This document shows positions 7,698 through 17,416 of a stretch of DNA of 41,824 nucleotides, in pieces. Position 1 is the stretch's first letter. Each line of letters starts with the position of its first letter. The notes below the pieces were generated by a model. It was not told where the DNA came from. It made no database searches and was given only the letters and a program-made list of their open reading frames with translations. The stretch covers positions 1 to 41,824 of the forward strand of contig SYFY01000023.1 in the NCBI GenBank assembly GCA_005799745.1, written 5' to 3'. The stretch comes from Gammaproteobacteria bacterium (lineage in GTDB: Bacteria > Pseudomonadota > Gammaproteobacteria > Pseudomonadales > Azotimanducaceae). Made by a program: the position numbers and the translations under genes.

Positions 7698-9959
7698 GTG
7701 AAAGACGACCCGAGCTTTACAAACCAGGCCTTCAAGGTCATCGGTACACGTGTCGCACGCCCCGACGGTATCGACAAGGTCACCGGCCGTGCCCGCTACG
7801 GCGCTGACGCATCGGCAGCTGGGCAGTTGGTAGGAATGATTCTGCGTTCCCCGCATGCCCATGCGGAGATTCGCAGCATCGATACCAGCAAGGCGGAAAA
7901 AATCGCCGGTGTAAAAGCCATCATCACGTCAGCCGATTTGCCTGACAAGGTGAACGGTAAGCGCGACATGCTCGACATCCTCGAGAACTGCATGGCGCGC
8001 GGCCGAGCCCTTTACGACGGGCACGCGGTTGCCGCAGTCGCTGCGATTGATGCCGAAACCGCCAAGAAGGCACTCAAGGCCATCAAGGTGGACTACAAGA
8101 TCCTGCCGCACGTCACCGATGTTGATGCAGCGATGCAGGACGGTGCGCCTATCGTTCAATCGTGGGTGCGTACCGCCGGTGGGGATGCGAACAAGACGAC
8201 AAACGTTGCCCAGGTTTCACAGTTTGGCCACGGCAACATCGAAGAAGGTTTTGCCGAAGCCGACGTCATCATCGAGCGCAGCTTTAAGACTGAACAAACC
8301 CACCAGGGTTATATCGAACCGCACGCGTGTCTCGCGAGTGTCGGACCGGATGGTAGCGGTGAGCTCTGGGTCACGACCCAAGGTCACTACACCTTCCGCA
8401 CCCAGTGTGCCCAGTTACTTGGCATGGACATCGCCAAACTGAAGGTCACGTCCTCGGAGATCGGTGGTGGTTTTGGTGGCAAAACCCACGTGTGGATGGA
8501 GCCCGTTGCGTTGGCGCTCTCCCGCAAGGCCAATCGCCCGGTAAAGCTGGTGCTGACCCGCGAAGAAGTCTTCCGCGGAACGGGTCCAACGTGTTCAACC
8601 TCGATGGATATCAAGGTTGGTGCCAAGCGTGATGGTCGCATCACGGCTGCGCTGGCTGTGCTGCGTTATCAGGATGGTGCTTTCCCCGGAATCTGGGGGA
8701 TGCTTGGTGGCATGACCGCTTGGGCGTGTTACGACCTGCCGAACGTCAAAGCCATCGCTTATGACGTTCTCGTCAATCGCCCTAAAGTTGCGGCCTACCG
8801 TGCACCATCTGCACCGATGGCAGCCTTTGGTGTCGAGAGCACCATGGACCTCGTCGCGCAAGCCATCGATATGGATCCGGTGGAGTTCCGTCTGCTCAAC
8901 GCGGCCAAAGAAGGCACGCGCGCCTCCTACGGGCCAACCTATGGACCCATCGGCATTCGCGCCACCCTCGAAGCAGTCAAAAACCATCCGCAGATGAAAG
9001 CCAAACTCGGCCCCAATCAGGGTCGTGGTATGGCCTGTGGTTTCTGGTTCAACTTCGGTGGCCAAACCTGTTCAACCATCAACATCGGCACCGACGGTAC
9101 GGTCAACGTATCGGTAGGGACCGTCGACGTAGGTGGTTCACGCGCATCACTCTCAATGATCGCGGCGGAAGAGCTGGGTGTGCCGTACGAGACCGTGAAA
9201 TGTTCGGTTGCGGATACTGCCACCCTCGGTCATAACGACACCACAGAGGGGAGCCGCGGAACATTCTCGTCAGGTATGGCGATCATTTTCGCAGCACGCA
9301 ATGCGGTAGGAGAGCTTCGTGCGCGTGCTGCCAAGACCTGGGATGTCCCGGTGGAAGAGGTGGAGTGGAAAGACGGCACCGCCTATCCGATGGGTGACCA
9401 GCACCACAACCTGAAACCGTTGTCCCTCAAGGACATAGCAGCCAAATCACCACGAACCGGTGGCCCCATTGCCGGTCACAACGAAACGGTTGCGGATGGT
9501 GCGGGCGTGTCTTTCGCCAGCCACATCTGTGATGTTGAAGTGGATCCGGAAACAGGCTCTACCCGCATTCTCCGCTACGCAGTCGTTCAGGATGCTGGCA
9601 AGGCGATTCATCCGGACTATGTCGAAGGGCAATTCCAAGGCGCTGCCGCACAGGGCATTGGCTGGGCGCTCAACGAAGAGTACGTGTATGGCAAGGATGG
9701 ACGTTTGCAAAACGCAGGCTTCCTCGACTACCGCATCCCGGTGTGTTCTGACCTGCCATTCATCGACACCACCATCCTGGAGATTCCGAACCCGGGCCAT
9801 CCCTATGGCATTCGTGGTGTCGGTGAGACCTCGATCGTTCCGCCACTCGCTGCCATCGGCAATGCCGTGTCGAACGCAGTCGGTGTGCGCATGAACCACG
9901 TGCCGATGTCGCCTCCACGGATTCTCAAAGCCATCAAGACGCAACGCGCTGCAGGCTGA
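7698..9959 (+). CDS. Molybdenum hydroxylase large subunit (xanthine oxidase family)
   Basis: A 753-residue molybdopterin-binding subunit. GTG start at 7698 with an AGGAGA site. IGGGFGGK near residue 255 is the conserved Mo-cofactor loop, and GVGETSIVPPLAA near residue 707 carries the catalytic Glu found in all family members. The active-site stretch near residue 365 reads AYRAPSAP. Form I CO dehydrogenase has AYxCSFR and form II has AYRGAGR, so this is not a canonical CO dehydrogenase; it is more like the aldehyde, hydroxybenzoyl-CoA or purine types. The real substrate is unknown. Downstream by 11 nt is a MoaD-like gene, unusual for this family. Confidence 0.92.
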   Translation: MKDDPSFTNQAFKVIGTRVARPDGIDKVTGRARYGADASAAGQLVGMILRSPHAHAEIRSIDTSKAEKIAGVKAIITSADLPDKVNGKRDMLDILENCMARGRALYDGHAVAAVAAIDAETAKKALKAIKVDYKILPHVTDVDAAMQDGAPIVQSWVRTAGGDANKTTNVAQVSQFGHGNIEEGFAEADVIIERSFKTEQTHQGYIEPHACLASVGPDGSGELWVTTQGHYTFRTQCAQLLGMDIAKLKVTSSEIGGGFGGKTHVWMEPVALALSRKANRPVKLVLTREEVFRGTGPTCSTSMDIKVGAKRDGRITAALAVLRYQDGAFPGIWGMLGGMTAWACYDLPNVKAIAYDVLVNRPKVAAYRAPSAPMAAFGVESTMDLVAQAIDMDPVEFRLLNAAKEGTRASYGPTYGPIGIRATLEAVKNHPQMKAKLGPNQGRGMACGFWFNFGGQTCSTINIGTDGTVNVSVGTVDVGGSRASLSMIAAEELGVPYETVKCSVADTATLGHNDTTEGSRGTFSSGMAIIFAARNAVGELRARAAKTWDVPVEEVEWKDGTAYPMGDQHHNLKPLSLKDIAAKSPRTGGPIAGHNETVADGAGVSFASHICDVEVDPETGSTRILRYAVVQDAGKAIHPDYVEGQFQGAAAQGIGWALNEEYVYGKDGRLQNAGFLDYRIPVCSDLPFIDTTILEIPNPGHPYGIRGVGETSIVPPLAAIGNAVSNAVGVRMNHVPMSPPRILKAIKTQRAAG

Positions 9960-9970
9960 GAGCACCGTTT

Positions 9971-10213
9971 ATGCAGGTCGCAGTGACGGGCCTGCTCCGC
10001 GCCGCCGTGAATGGTGCAGCTTCGATCTCCGTCGAGGCCGCCACCATTCGCGAACTGCTCAACAAACTCGTTGATCGATATCCGAAATTCGAAGCCTTGC
10101 TCGATTCCGATGTCGCGGTCGCCATCAATGGCGAGATATTCCGCGACAACTGGAGCGAGCCGATTCCACGTGATGCAGAAGTGGTGTTGATGCCACGTAT
10201 CCAAGGCGGATAA
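9971..10213 (+). CDS. MoaD/ThiS-like sulfur carrier protein
   Basis: An 80-residue ubiquitin-fold protein ending QGG, the di-glycine tail that becomes a thiocarboxylate in MoaD/ThiS. Family features are visible: TIRELLNKLVDRYPKF helix, VAVAINGEI strand and a DAEVVLMPRIQGG end. MoaD with MoaE makes the dithiolene of molybdopterin. The gene begins 11 nt after the Mo-dependent large subunit and has no MoaE, MoaA or MoeB beside it, so it may be a dedicated carrier, for example for the terminal Mo=S sulfur, or a spare MoaD. That assignment is inference. Confidence 0.85.
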   Translation: MQVAVTGLLRAAVNGAASISVEAATIRELLNKLVDRYPKFEALLDSDVAVAINGEIFRDNWSEPIPRDAEVVLMPRIQGG

Positions 10214-10401
10214 GAGACGCATAAGAGGCGGATAACCCGTCTCGTTGTTCGGTACTCTTGCTGACATGCAAGCACACGGGCGTCGGCACGCGCGCTGATC
10301 TTCCTGCGAAAGTTGTTTGACCGGGGCACGCTGATGGGCATGTAATGCGGGTCAGTCGGTTAAGTCCGCTTGCAAATCGAACAAGAAACGGAGGAGGGGA
10401 A

Positions 10402-11682
10402 ATGCAGCGAATCACTCGCTTGTTCTGCGCTTTGATGCTGATCGTTTTCGGTCTCAGCGCGGGGCAGGCAACTGCTTCTCACGATGATAGTTATGTCGTG
10501 ACCTGGACAGCGGCGAACAAAGTTGCGTCACCGTTCGACGCACCACCTCCGGCTTTCAGCGATGTCACTTTGCGTCATATCGTGCGTGTCAGCGCAGGCG
10601 GTAGCCGACTTCGTGTGTGGCTGACCAACGAATTCGGCAACGCGCCTTTGTTGATCGGTGCAGCTTCCGTCGCTGTCCGCAATGCTGATTATTCAGTAAA
10701 CGCTGCAAGCCTCCGACAACTGAGTTTTGGCAATGCCACATCCATCGTCATCCCTGCCGGGGCGCGTGTACTCAGTGACTCCGTGAATCTGGGTGTTCAC
10801 GCGTTCACCGATCTTGCCATCAGCATGTATGTGCCAGCCGGCGGTGCCGTCTCGACTTCACCCGTGAGTTATCACGTGCGTGCGTTGTAGACTTCTTTTC
10901 TGGCGTCGGGTAACCAGGTGAATGCGAGTACGCTTGCCGCTGCCACTCCGATCACCGCGTGGTACTTCCTGAGTGGTGTAGACGTGCAGCGCAATGGGCG
11001 ACTGCCCGTGGTGGCCGCATTTGGTGATTCCATCACCGATGGTGATCAACGCGCCGTGCCCAATGAACCCGTTGATCAGAATGCGCGTTACACCGACTTT
11101 CTTGCGAGGCAGCTGAACACCGTCCATGGCAATGGTGGTCGCACGCGCGCAGCAGTGATCAACATTGGCATTTCCGGCAACCAGGTCACCCGCAGCTTCA
11201 TCGGTGAGAATGCGGTGGGTCGATTTGATACGGAAGTGCTTACCCGAACGGGCGTGACCCATCTTCTCGTTCTCGAAGGTATCAACGGTATCGGCCTGTC
11301 GGGTCTTCTAACGGCCATTGGTATCCCGACACCAGCGATCAGTGCTGAATCGATCATCGCAGGACTTCAGCAGATTGCGGCTCAAGCCCGCGCGCGAGCA
11401 ATCGTGGTGATCGGTGGAACGTTGACACCTTCCGGAGGTAGCGCGCTGCCAGGTTATTCCGGTGCAGATGTGGAAACACGTCGCCAGGCGGTGAACCAAT
11501 GGATACGCACGAGTCGCGTGTTCGATGCAGTGATCGATTTCGACCGACTGCTCAGAGACCCTGTGGATGCAACACGTATGCAAGCAATACTGACAGCTGA
11601 TGGCCTGCATCCGAACAGCGAAGGTTATCGTTTGATGGGTGAGGAACTGGCGCGGCTATTTAACCGCGGCTTGTTACGTTGA
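10402..11682 (+). pseudogene. Secreted SGNH/GDSL hydrolase interrupted by a TAG
   Basis: ATG 10402 follows a strong GGAGGAGGGG site and encodes a signal peptide ending near GQATA. The frame has a TAG at 10888-10890 (after YHVRAL) and continues without shift to TGA 11680-11682. Before the stop is a strand-rich domain; after it come the catalytic blocks: AFGDSITDG (block I, Ser), NIGISGNQ (block II), GINGIG (block III, where many members have GxND) and DGLHPN (block V). The intact form would be about 426 residues. Everything except the stop is conserved, so a single nonsense change, readthrough or a sequence error is possible. Substrate unknown; these are periplasmic or secreted esterases. Confidence 0.75.
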
Positions 11683-11717
11683 GCCGCGGCGCTTCATCGA
11701 CCCTGCAAGGAGACGTC

Positions 11718-12209
11718 ATGCGTAAGTTGATTCGAACTACTTTGATCACTGTGCTGCTGGTGATGATTTCATCGATCGCCCGAGCAGACACGGCAGCCGA
11801 TGTCACCGCCATCGATGCGCTGTATGCCAATTGGCGAAGCGCAGTTGAACGCGCGGATATTCCGGCCTATGTGGCGGTTCTTGATGCGAATGTGAGGCTT
11901 CTGCCCCCAGATGCGGAAGCCATAGTCGGTGCTGCAGGTTACGGAAAATTCCTTGAGCCCGTATTCGCTGCGGCTGACTACCGGATTGAAGTAGTTAGAG
12001 CGCCGGTTATCGAAGTGATCGACGACACCGCACTCGCGGAATATGACTACATCATTCACCTCAAACTCAAGAATGCGGACGAGGGTGTTAAGCAAACCGG
12101 TGCTTTGACGGCGGAGCGAACCTCCGCCCGGTATATCGACGTATTGCGACGACAGGCAGATGGACGCTGGGCGGTTTATCGCCACGCGTGGCAGAACAAG
12201 AGCAAATAG
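11718..12209 (+). CDS. Exported NTF2/SnoaL-like protein (DUF4440 type)
   Basis: A 163-residue protein with an N-terminal signal sequence (MRKLIRTTLITVLLVMISSIARA). The mature part begins AADVTAIDALYANWRSAVERAD and has the cone-shaped fold signals AYVAVLDANVRLLPPDAEAIVG, then beta strands ending RWAVYRHAWQNKSK. Members are small-molecule-binding or enzymatic proteins; function here is unknown. The ATG at 11718 has AAGGAG upstream. It follows the broken hydrolase by 35 nt, so probably shares its transcript. It ends in a true TAG stop followed by a terminator-like hairpin. Confidence 0.75.
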   Translation: MRKLIRTTLITVLLVMISSIARADTAADVTAIDALYANWRSAVERADIPAYVAVLDANVRLLPPDAEAIVGAAGYGKFLEPVFAAADYRIEVVRAPVIEVIDDTALAEYDYIIHLKLKNADEGVKQTGALTAERTSARYIDVLRRQADGRWAVYRHAWQNKSK

Positions 12210-12239
12210 GACTTAGGCAGGTTTCGTCTGAGGGACTAT

Positions 12240-12259
12240 TGGGCCGTTCAAACGGCCCA
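12240..12259 (+). terminator. Hairpin with short U-run
   Basis: TGGGCCGT pairs with ACGGCCCA around TCAA (12240-12259), followed by GGTTTTA on the plus strand. It lies between convergent genes and overlaps the stop codon of the minus-strand gene at 12248. The T-run is only four bases, so efficiency is uncertain. Confidence 0.5.
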
Positions 12260-12601
12260 GGTTTTACGCCGAGCGAACGCGATCAAGGACAACGTCGCAA
12301 GCACCGCATGAATCACCATGCCGGCTTTCTGGTCGCCTGCAAGGCTCAAAGAAATGAATAGCCCCGTGTGAAAGATCAGCAGGGTGCCGAGCACCGCAGT
12401 GACCACGCGTAGATCACTTCGGTAAGGCCATGCCCAGAGTGACGCACTGGCAATCGCTGCAGCAGCAAAACCGTAGTGCATGGACCACATGCCGCCTTTT
12501 CCCGCAGCTGCAATTCCCTCAGGCCCCCCAATCAGTGAAGTCGCCGCCAGGGCTTCAGTGAGAAAGTTCAGGACCAGAATCACAGCGAACAGGATTTTCA
12601 T
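12248..12601 (-). CDS. Small four-helix membrane protein, unknown
   Basis: A 117-residue hydrophobic protein. Four membrane segments are visible: MKILFAVILVLNFLTEALA, then AAAAIASASLWAWPY, a VTAVLGTLLIFHTGLFISLS segment and VIHAVLATLSLIAFA. It is followed by a basic end (RRKTWAV). No enzyme motif is recognised. It sits just downstream of the RDD gene on the same strand and may be co-transcribed. Conserved membrane proteins of this size exist in many proteobacteria without assigned function. Confidence 0.65.
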   Translation of the reverse strand: MKILFAVILVLNFLTEALAATSLIGGPEGIAAAGKGGMWSMHYGFAAAAIASASLWAWPYRSDLRVVTAVLGTLLIFHTGLFISLSLAGDQKAGMVIHAVLATLSLIAFARRKTWAV

Positions 12602-12644
12602 CGATGGGGTCTCAACCGTCTGGGAGTGGGTCTACAGGGCGTAG

Positions 12645-13121
12645 TCAGCGTTTGTCCGCTCGCACAACCATGGTCCCGGACACCAGGTCATGTAAGCAGC
12701 GCCGTCGCTTTGTGAAGATCAGCAGCTGATCGATAAATGGCACCAGCGTGACCCAGGGCACGACGATCACAAACAGCAGCGGAAAGAACAGCGCGCGAAT
12801 GCACACGAGTTTCCAGAAAGGTGCGGGTGCAGGTGAAGTCTGATCCACACTTGCCGACGCCGACACGATCGCAACACTCATGATCTGTTTGCCGAGGGTC
12901 TGCCCACGACGCCACAGACCATAACCGTTCAGCAGCGAATAGCTGCCGATGGCGATGAGCAACACCCACACCATCCACATCCTGTTCTGATAGTCCTCGG
13001 CGTCTTCCACAACGCCAAACACCATCACTCCGAAGATCGTAAGCGTGGGTACTAAAACGGCGTCGATGGCAGTGGCCACCAAACGAACGAATCGCCCAGC
13101 GAGCATTGAATCGTCTGTCAT
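12645..13121 (-). CDS. RDD family membrane protein
   Basis: A 158-residue RDD-domain protein. The domain signature is present: AGRFVRLVATAIDAVLV at the N-terminus (the R-D-D-like AIDA position), GYGLWRRGQTLGKQIMSVAIV in the middle (the TxGK motif) and KRRRCLHDLVSGTMVV at the end (LHD). Three hydrophobic stretches span the membrane. Function of RDD proteins is poorly known; some act as Na+/H+ transporters. Its ATG lies 1 nt past the TGA of the PQQ-type gene upstream, so they form one operon. Confidence 0.88.
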   Translation of the reverse strand: MTDDSMLAGRFVRLVATAIDAVLVPTLTIFGVMVFGVVEDAEDYQNRMWMVWVLLIAIGSYSLLNGYGLWRRGQTLGKQIMSVAIVSASASVDQTSPAPAPFWKLVCIRALFFPLLFVIVVPWVTLVPFIDQLLIFTKRRRCLHDLVSGTMVVRADKR

Positions 13122-13122
13122 G

Positions 13123-14742
13123 TCAGTTCTTCACCTGAAATACGAGAAGTGCGTTACCGCCTCGCTGTCGCCCGACGTAGCCATAACCCGCGGTGACGAT
13201 CAACAAATCATCCGCAATCATCGGACCGTGTGCGTCAAAAGCGCCACCCCGAGTTTCAACGGCATTCACCGCGGAATAGTCTTGCCACGCATCGTGTTTC
13301 CAGAGCAGCTCACCATTGCGTGCAGACAGCACTTCAAGATAACCATCGATGCTACCCGCCACCACGATGTCGTTGGCAGTGATGATCGCCGATGAAAAGC
13401 CGAAAACACATTCTTCTTCGGGGCAACGGGATTCGCGCGTGTATCGCCAACGCTGCGCGCCGGTTTCGATGTCGAGGGCATAGAGACCCGGTGTGGGTGT
13501 GCCTGGGGAGGGGAATCCCTGTACCTCTTTGTCGCTGATCGGCACATACAACAACCCCAGGCTTTCATTCGCGGCCATTCCCCAATGGACGCCGCCGATA
13601 ATGCCGCCTCTCCCCAAGCGGGTCGTCCACACAGGTGTACCGGTTTCCGGGTCCATCGCGTGCACTTCGGCAGACTTCTGACCTCCGAGCAGAAGCGAGC
13701 GACCGGAAGGGGATGTCAGCAGCATCGTCGGCGCCCCGAAGTCCACGTCAGGACCTGTGGGCTCAGCACAGTTCGGGTGGTTCAACGCCTTGATGTTGCA
13801 AGCGGCGGTGTATGCATCGTTCGCAGTGTATTGCCTGATCCACACGACTTTTCCGGATTTGGCTTCGACGGCGAAGATGGCATCACTCGTTGTGGTGGTT
13901 GGATGCGTGAAATTCTGACCCGTGCCGAAGAACAGCCAATCCCGAACGGGGTCATAACTCGGTGCGCCCCAAACCGCCGCCCCACTCGGTCCATACTCCT
14001 GCACAAAGCCGAAGTGGCTGCCGGTGACTTTCGCCTCGGCTTCGATGGTGGGCAGGTACCAACGTTTTTGACCGGTGGCGATATCGAATGCGGCCATGCC
14101 ACCGCTGGTCGTGCAGCAGCCGTAGAAAGGATTGGCGGCGAGACCTACTTCAAGCGATGCAACCGGGAGAAAAACTGTATCGGCAGTGACCAATGGTGTC
14201 CCGGAGTACCACGGCACGGGCTCTTCACCGACGACCGCATGCCAGATCAGGCTGCCGTCTCTGGCGTCGATAGCGTAGAGACCGTCAATCCGATCGTTGA
14301 ACAAGAGGATCTTTCGAGTGCCGATTCGGCCGGCCACGATGGCACTGGCGATAGATCCGGGATGCTCATGTAACCAACGTTCACACCCGGTTTCACGATC
14401 GAGTGCCACTACGCCACGACCGGTATCGCCCATGAAGATCGTATCTTCCGTAATCAAAGGCCAGGAACGAGGTGTGTTGTCTGCGAGGCCGTAGACCCAC
14501 TTCAGCGCGAGTTTGCCTACATTGTTGGAGTCGATAGACGACTTGGGCTGGAAGCGCGTATTACGATGATCAATGCCCCATCCGGTGGCGTAGGATCCCG
14601 ACAGTTTGGATTCAGGACGGGTTCCTTCGCAGGTTGCGTAGGCCTGTGCACACAACAGAATCCCGAGCAGGACCAACCCTATGCCGGGTTGATTGAGCGT
14701 CCACGGTCGAGCCGAGCCTTTTCCAAACACGCAAGCTTTCAT
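13123..14742 (-). CDS. PQQ-type beta-propeller dehydrogenase (PVA-dehydrogenase-like)
   Basis: A 539-residue exported protein. The N-terminus is a signal peptide (basic MKACVFGKGSARPW, then GLVLLGILLCAQAYA). Propeller blades show repeated PQQ-like segments such as ALDRETGCERWLHEHPG, AIDARDGSLIW, AFDIATGQKRWYL, ALDIETGAQRWRY and SARNGELLWKH. The stretch YGCCTTSGG near residue 200 has a vicinal Cys pair, as in quinoprotein alcohol dehydrogenases and in poly(vinyl alcohol) dehydrogenase. No haem CxxCH motif was seen, so an electron-accepting cytochrome would be separate. The ATG at 14742 has GGAGA 5 nt upstream; an N-terminal extension to 14850 is unlikely. The substrate is unproven. Confidence 0.82.
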   Translation of the reverse strand: MKACVFGKGSARPWTLNQPGIGLVLLGILLCAQAYATCEGTRPESKLSGSYATGWGIDHRNTRFQPKSSIDSNNVGKLALKWVYGLADNTPRSWPLITEDTIFMGDTGRGVVALDRETGCERWLHEHPGSIASAIVAGRIGTRKILLFNDRIDGLYAIDARDGSLIWHAVVGEEPVPWYSGTPLVTADTVFLPVASLEVGLAANPFYGCCTTSGGMAAFDIATGQKRWYLPTIEAEAKVTGSHFGFVQEYGPSGAAVWGAPSYDPVRDWLFFGTGQNFTHPTTTTSDAIFAVEAKSGKVVWIRQYTANDAYTAACNIKALNHPNCAEPTGPDVDFGAPTMLLTSPSGRSLLLGGQKSAEVHAMDPETGTPVWTTRLGRGGIIGGVHWGMAANESLGLLYVPISDKEVQGFPSPGTPTPGLYALDIETGAQRWRYTRESRCPEEECVFGFSSAIITANDIVVAGSIDGYLEVLSARNGELLWKHDAWQDYSAVNAVETRGGAFDAHGPMIADDLLIVTAGYGYVGRQRGGNALLVFQVKN

Positions 14743-14919
14743 GCTTCTCCGGAAGATCCTGCAGGCCACAACAGAGCGATAACGGCTGCCTAGGTTCGAA
14801 TTTGAGCGCCGCGCATAGTACGGAGAATCGTCGCTCCTGTCGTGAACCACATGCCCCTCATCCGCTCGCTGCCGTCCTTCCGCTAAACGCAGTAAGCTCT
14901 GATTCGGAAAGGAGAGCAG

Positions 14920-16381
14920 ATGAAAAAACTGTTGTTATGGGGCGGCCTCGCATTGGCGCTGTTGTTCGTCGCGTTAGTCGTACGAGCGGCGGTGCATGTA
15001 CCCGAACAGTCCACAGCGATCGAACCGATCGACATTCCCCTCGAATCGGAGGTGATCGCACAACATCTCGCTCAAGCAGTGCGCTTTCCGACGGTGTCTC
15101 ATCAGGATCCCGCGAAGTTCGATCCGGTGGCTTTCAACGGCTTCGTCGAGTGGGTGAAAAGCACCTATCCGGAAGTGATGGCCGCTGACGTTGGTCGGTG
15201 AGCATACGATGCTGCTTCGCTGGCAAGGTTCTGATGCCTCATTGAAGCCGGTGTTGTTGACCGGCCACTACGATGTGGTTCCGGTCATTCCGGGAACAGA
15301 AGAAGATTGGACCCATCCGCCGTTCGACGGGGTCGTGGCCGATGGCATCGTCTGGGGGCGCGGTGCGCTTGATGACAAGAGTGCGGTGGTGGCTCAACTC
15401 GAGGCGGCAGCGGCCATACTGGCCAAGGGGTTTAAGCCGCGAAGAACGATTTACTTCAGCTTCGGTCATGACGAGGAAGTGGGCGGGCGTCGTGGCGCGG
15501 GTGGAGTGGTCGAGCTCCTGAAATTACAAGGCGTTTCACTCGACTGGAGCCTTGATGAAGGTTCGTTCCTCATGGATGGAATGATGGACGGAATCGAGCC
15601 GCTCATTGCCCCGATCAACGTTGCCGAAAAGGGTTATCTAACCTTGGAGATCGTGGCGCGCGGCGACGGTGGTCACTCTTCTATGCCACCTGCGCAGACC
15701 GCTGTGGGTGTGCTCGCAGAAGCGATCAGCAAGCTGGAGGCATCGCCACTGCCCGGTGGTCTCGACGGAGTCAGCGGTGAAATGTTTGACGCCATCAGTC
15801 GACACATGGATTTCACTTACCGAATCGCCTTTGCCAACCGTTGGCTGTTCAACTCAGTACTCGAGGATCAACTCGACAACACCACCTTCGGTAACGCGAT
15901 GTTACGTACGACCACCGCGCCGACAATGTTATCCGGCAGCATCAAGGCGAATGTGCTACCCATCGAAGCGATTGCAACAGTGAACTTTCGTTTGCATCCC
16001 CGCGATTCGGTTGAAGGGGTGATCAACCACGTGAAGCGAGCGGTATCACACGACAAGGTCGAAGTGCGTACGGCGAATAATGAACCCGGGGGCGGTGCGT
16101 CGAAGGTATCGGATTGGACCTCGCCAGGGTTTAGCGTCATAGGACGATCAGTAAGGGAAATCTATCCGAGTTCGGTCATCGTCCCCGGCATCATGATCGC
16201 GGCATCGGATACCCGTCACTATGGCCAGATTGCCGATAACTCATTTCGCTTCAATCCGATCATCGTAACGCCTGAGGTGATGACAGGTTTTCATGGCACT
16301 GACGAACGGATTCCCGTTGAACACCTTGTTAACGCGGTGCGGATCTATATGCGAATTCTGGAGCATGCCGGAGGAGGTTAA
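14920..16381 (+). pseudogene. M20 peptidase (PM20D1-like), frameshifted
   Basis: An N-terminal membrane anchor (KKLLLWGGLALALLFVALVV) and the M20 domain are in two frames. The first frame (14920-15201) ends MAADVGR; the second resumes near 15191 with VGEHTMLLRWQGSD. Family motifs then follow in order: TGHYDVVPV (Zn His), WGRGALDDK, GHDEEVGG (catalytic Glu pair), GDGGHSS and AASDTRHYGQ near the end. Restored length would be about 486 residues, typical of the PM20D1/CPS1-like carboxypeptidases that cleave or make N-acyl amino acids. The only lesion seen is the single-base shift around 15185-15200, which may be a sequence error. Divergent from the PQQ gene across a 177-nt promoter gap. Confidence 0.8.
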
Positions 16382-16521
16382 ACCGCAAAAATTCCGCGAG
16401 AGAAAAACGAATTGCGGTATCAGCCCGGTATCATGCCCGGCCTATACCAGATACACCTCATATCCAAAGCGGCCTAACTCTTGAAGATTTGGCCCGTTAT
16501 TTGATCCAAAAGGAGTTAGAC

Positions 16522-17190
16522 GTGCCTGCAACCGTGCACCTTTCAACCGATGAATTGCTGACCACCACCCGCGCGGTGCGCAAACGGCTCGACTTTGACA
16601 AGCCCGTGCCGATTGAAATCATTCGGGAGTGCCTGGAAATTGCGCTGCAGGCACCCACAGGTTCCAACGCCCAGGGATGGCAATGGATGGTGGTGACGGA
16701 CCCTGTCAAGAGAAAGGCCTTGGCAGATCTGTATCGAAAAGCCTGGGCGGTATATCCGAGCATGGATGCGTCGGCCCATCGGGTTCATTCACACGACCCA
16801 TCGATGACACAAGTTCAGGAAAAGGTTGTCTCCTCTGCTGAATATCTTGCGCAGAACATCGAGAAGCCGCCGGTATTGCTCATTCCCTGTATCGCCGGTC
16901 GTGTGGAAGGCATTCCTGCACCGTTCGGAATCGTCGCTCAAGCCAGCGTTTATGGCTCTATTCTGCCGGCTGCGTGGAGTTTCATGCTCGCTGCACGGAC
17001 ACGTGGCCTGGGTACAGCATGGACCACGTTGCACCTGATGCATGAGGAAGAAGCTGCCGGTATTTTGGGTATCCCGTACAAGGAGATCACGCAGTGCGCC
17101 ATGATCCCGGTGGCCTATACCCAGGGTACAGACTTTAAGCCAGGTCCACGAAAACCCCTCGATCCGATACTTCACGTTAACAACTGGTAA
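16522..17190 (+). CDS. Nitroreductase family flavoprotein
   Basis: A 222-residue FMN-binding oxidoreductase. TTTRAVRKRLDF near residue 15 is the RRSxRxF-type FMN phosphate site. APTGSNAQGWQWMVV near residue 45 is the conserved flavin loop. The central segment SILPAAWSFMLAARTRGLGTAWTT (near residue 150) and the PxG region GIPYKEITQCAMIPVAYT are family hallmarks. These enzymes reduce quinones, nitro compounds or enoates with NAD(P)H. The GTG at 16522 is preceded by AAAAGGAG; the TTG at 16489 would put the ribosome site inside the gene. Substrate unknown. Confidence 0.85.
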   Translation: MPATVHLSTDELLTTTRAVRKRLDFDKPVPIEIIRECLEIALQAPTGSNAQGWQWMVVTDPVKRKALADLYRKAWAVYPSMDASAHRVHSHDPSMTQVQEKVVSSAEYLAQNIEKPPVLLIPCIAGRVEGIPAPFGIVAQASVYGSILPAAWSFMLAARTRGLGTAWTTLHLMHEEEAAGILGIPYKEITQCAMIPVAYTQGTDFKPGPRKPLDPILHVNNW

Positions 17191-17191
17191 A

Positions 17192-17237
17192 CAGTTGGAT
17201 CACCGGTGCGCCACTATGATGGCGCACGTTCCAACTG
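17192..17237. terminator. Two-tier hairpin after the nitroreductase gene
   Basis: An outer 8-bp stem CAGTTGGA (17192-17199) / TCCAACTG (17230-17237) encloses an inner 8-bp stem GTGCGCCA / TGGCGCAC (17206-17227). It starts 1 nt after the stop. No T-run follows, so it is either a 3' stabilising element or a weak terminator. Beyond it 17238-17416 shows no gene. Confidence 0.45.
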
Positions 17238-17416
17238 GGCATCAGGCGCGACCACCTACGCGACCTAAGGAATCTCTGATTAATGTCTATTCCCGCCATA
17301 GCTTCGTTAGTCGTCGCTCCAAAAAATCGCGGATTTACTGCATATCGGCAATTTTCCTCCGTTCCTCCAGCCTCGCTCTGACAGAAACATCCTATTCATC
17401 AGAGTTTCCCTAAGGT

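Noticed and set aside
7698-9959. Aerobic CO dehydrogenase
   Set aside because: The catalytic AYxCSFR loop is absent.
13585-14373. 262-residue plus-strand frame
   Set aside because: It is antisense to the PQQ-type gene, which shows clear blade motifs.
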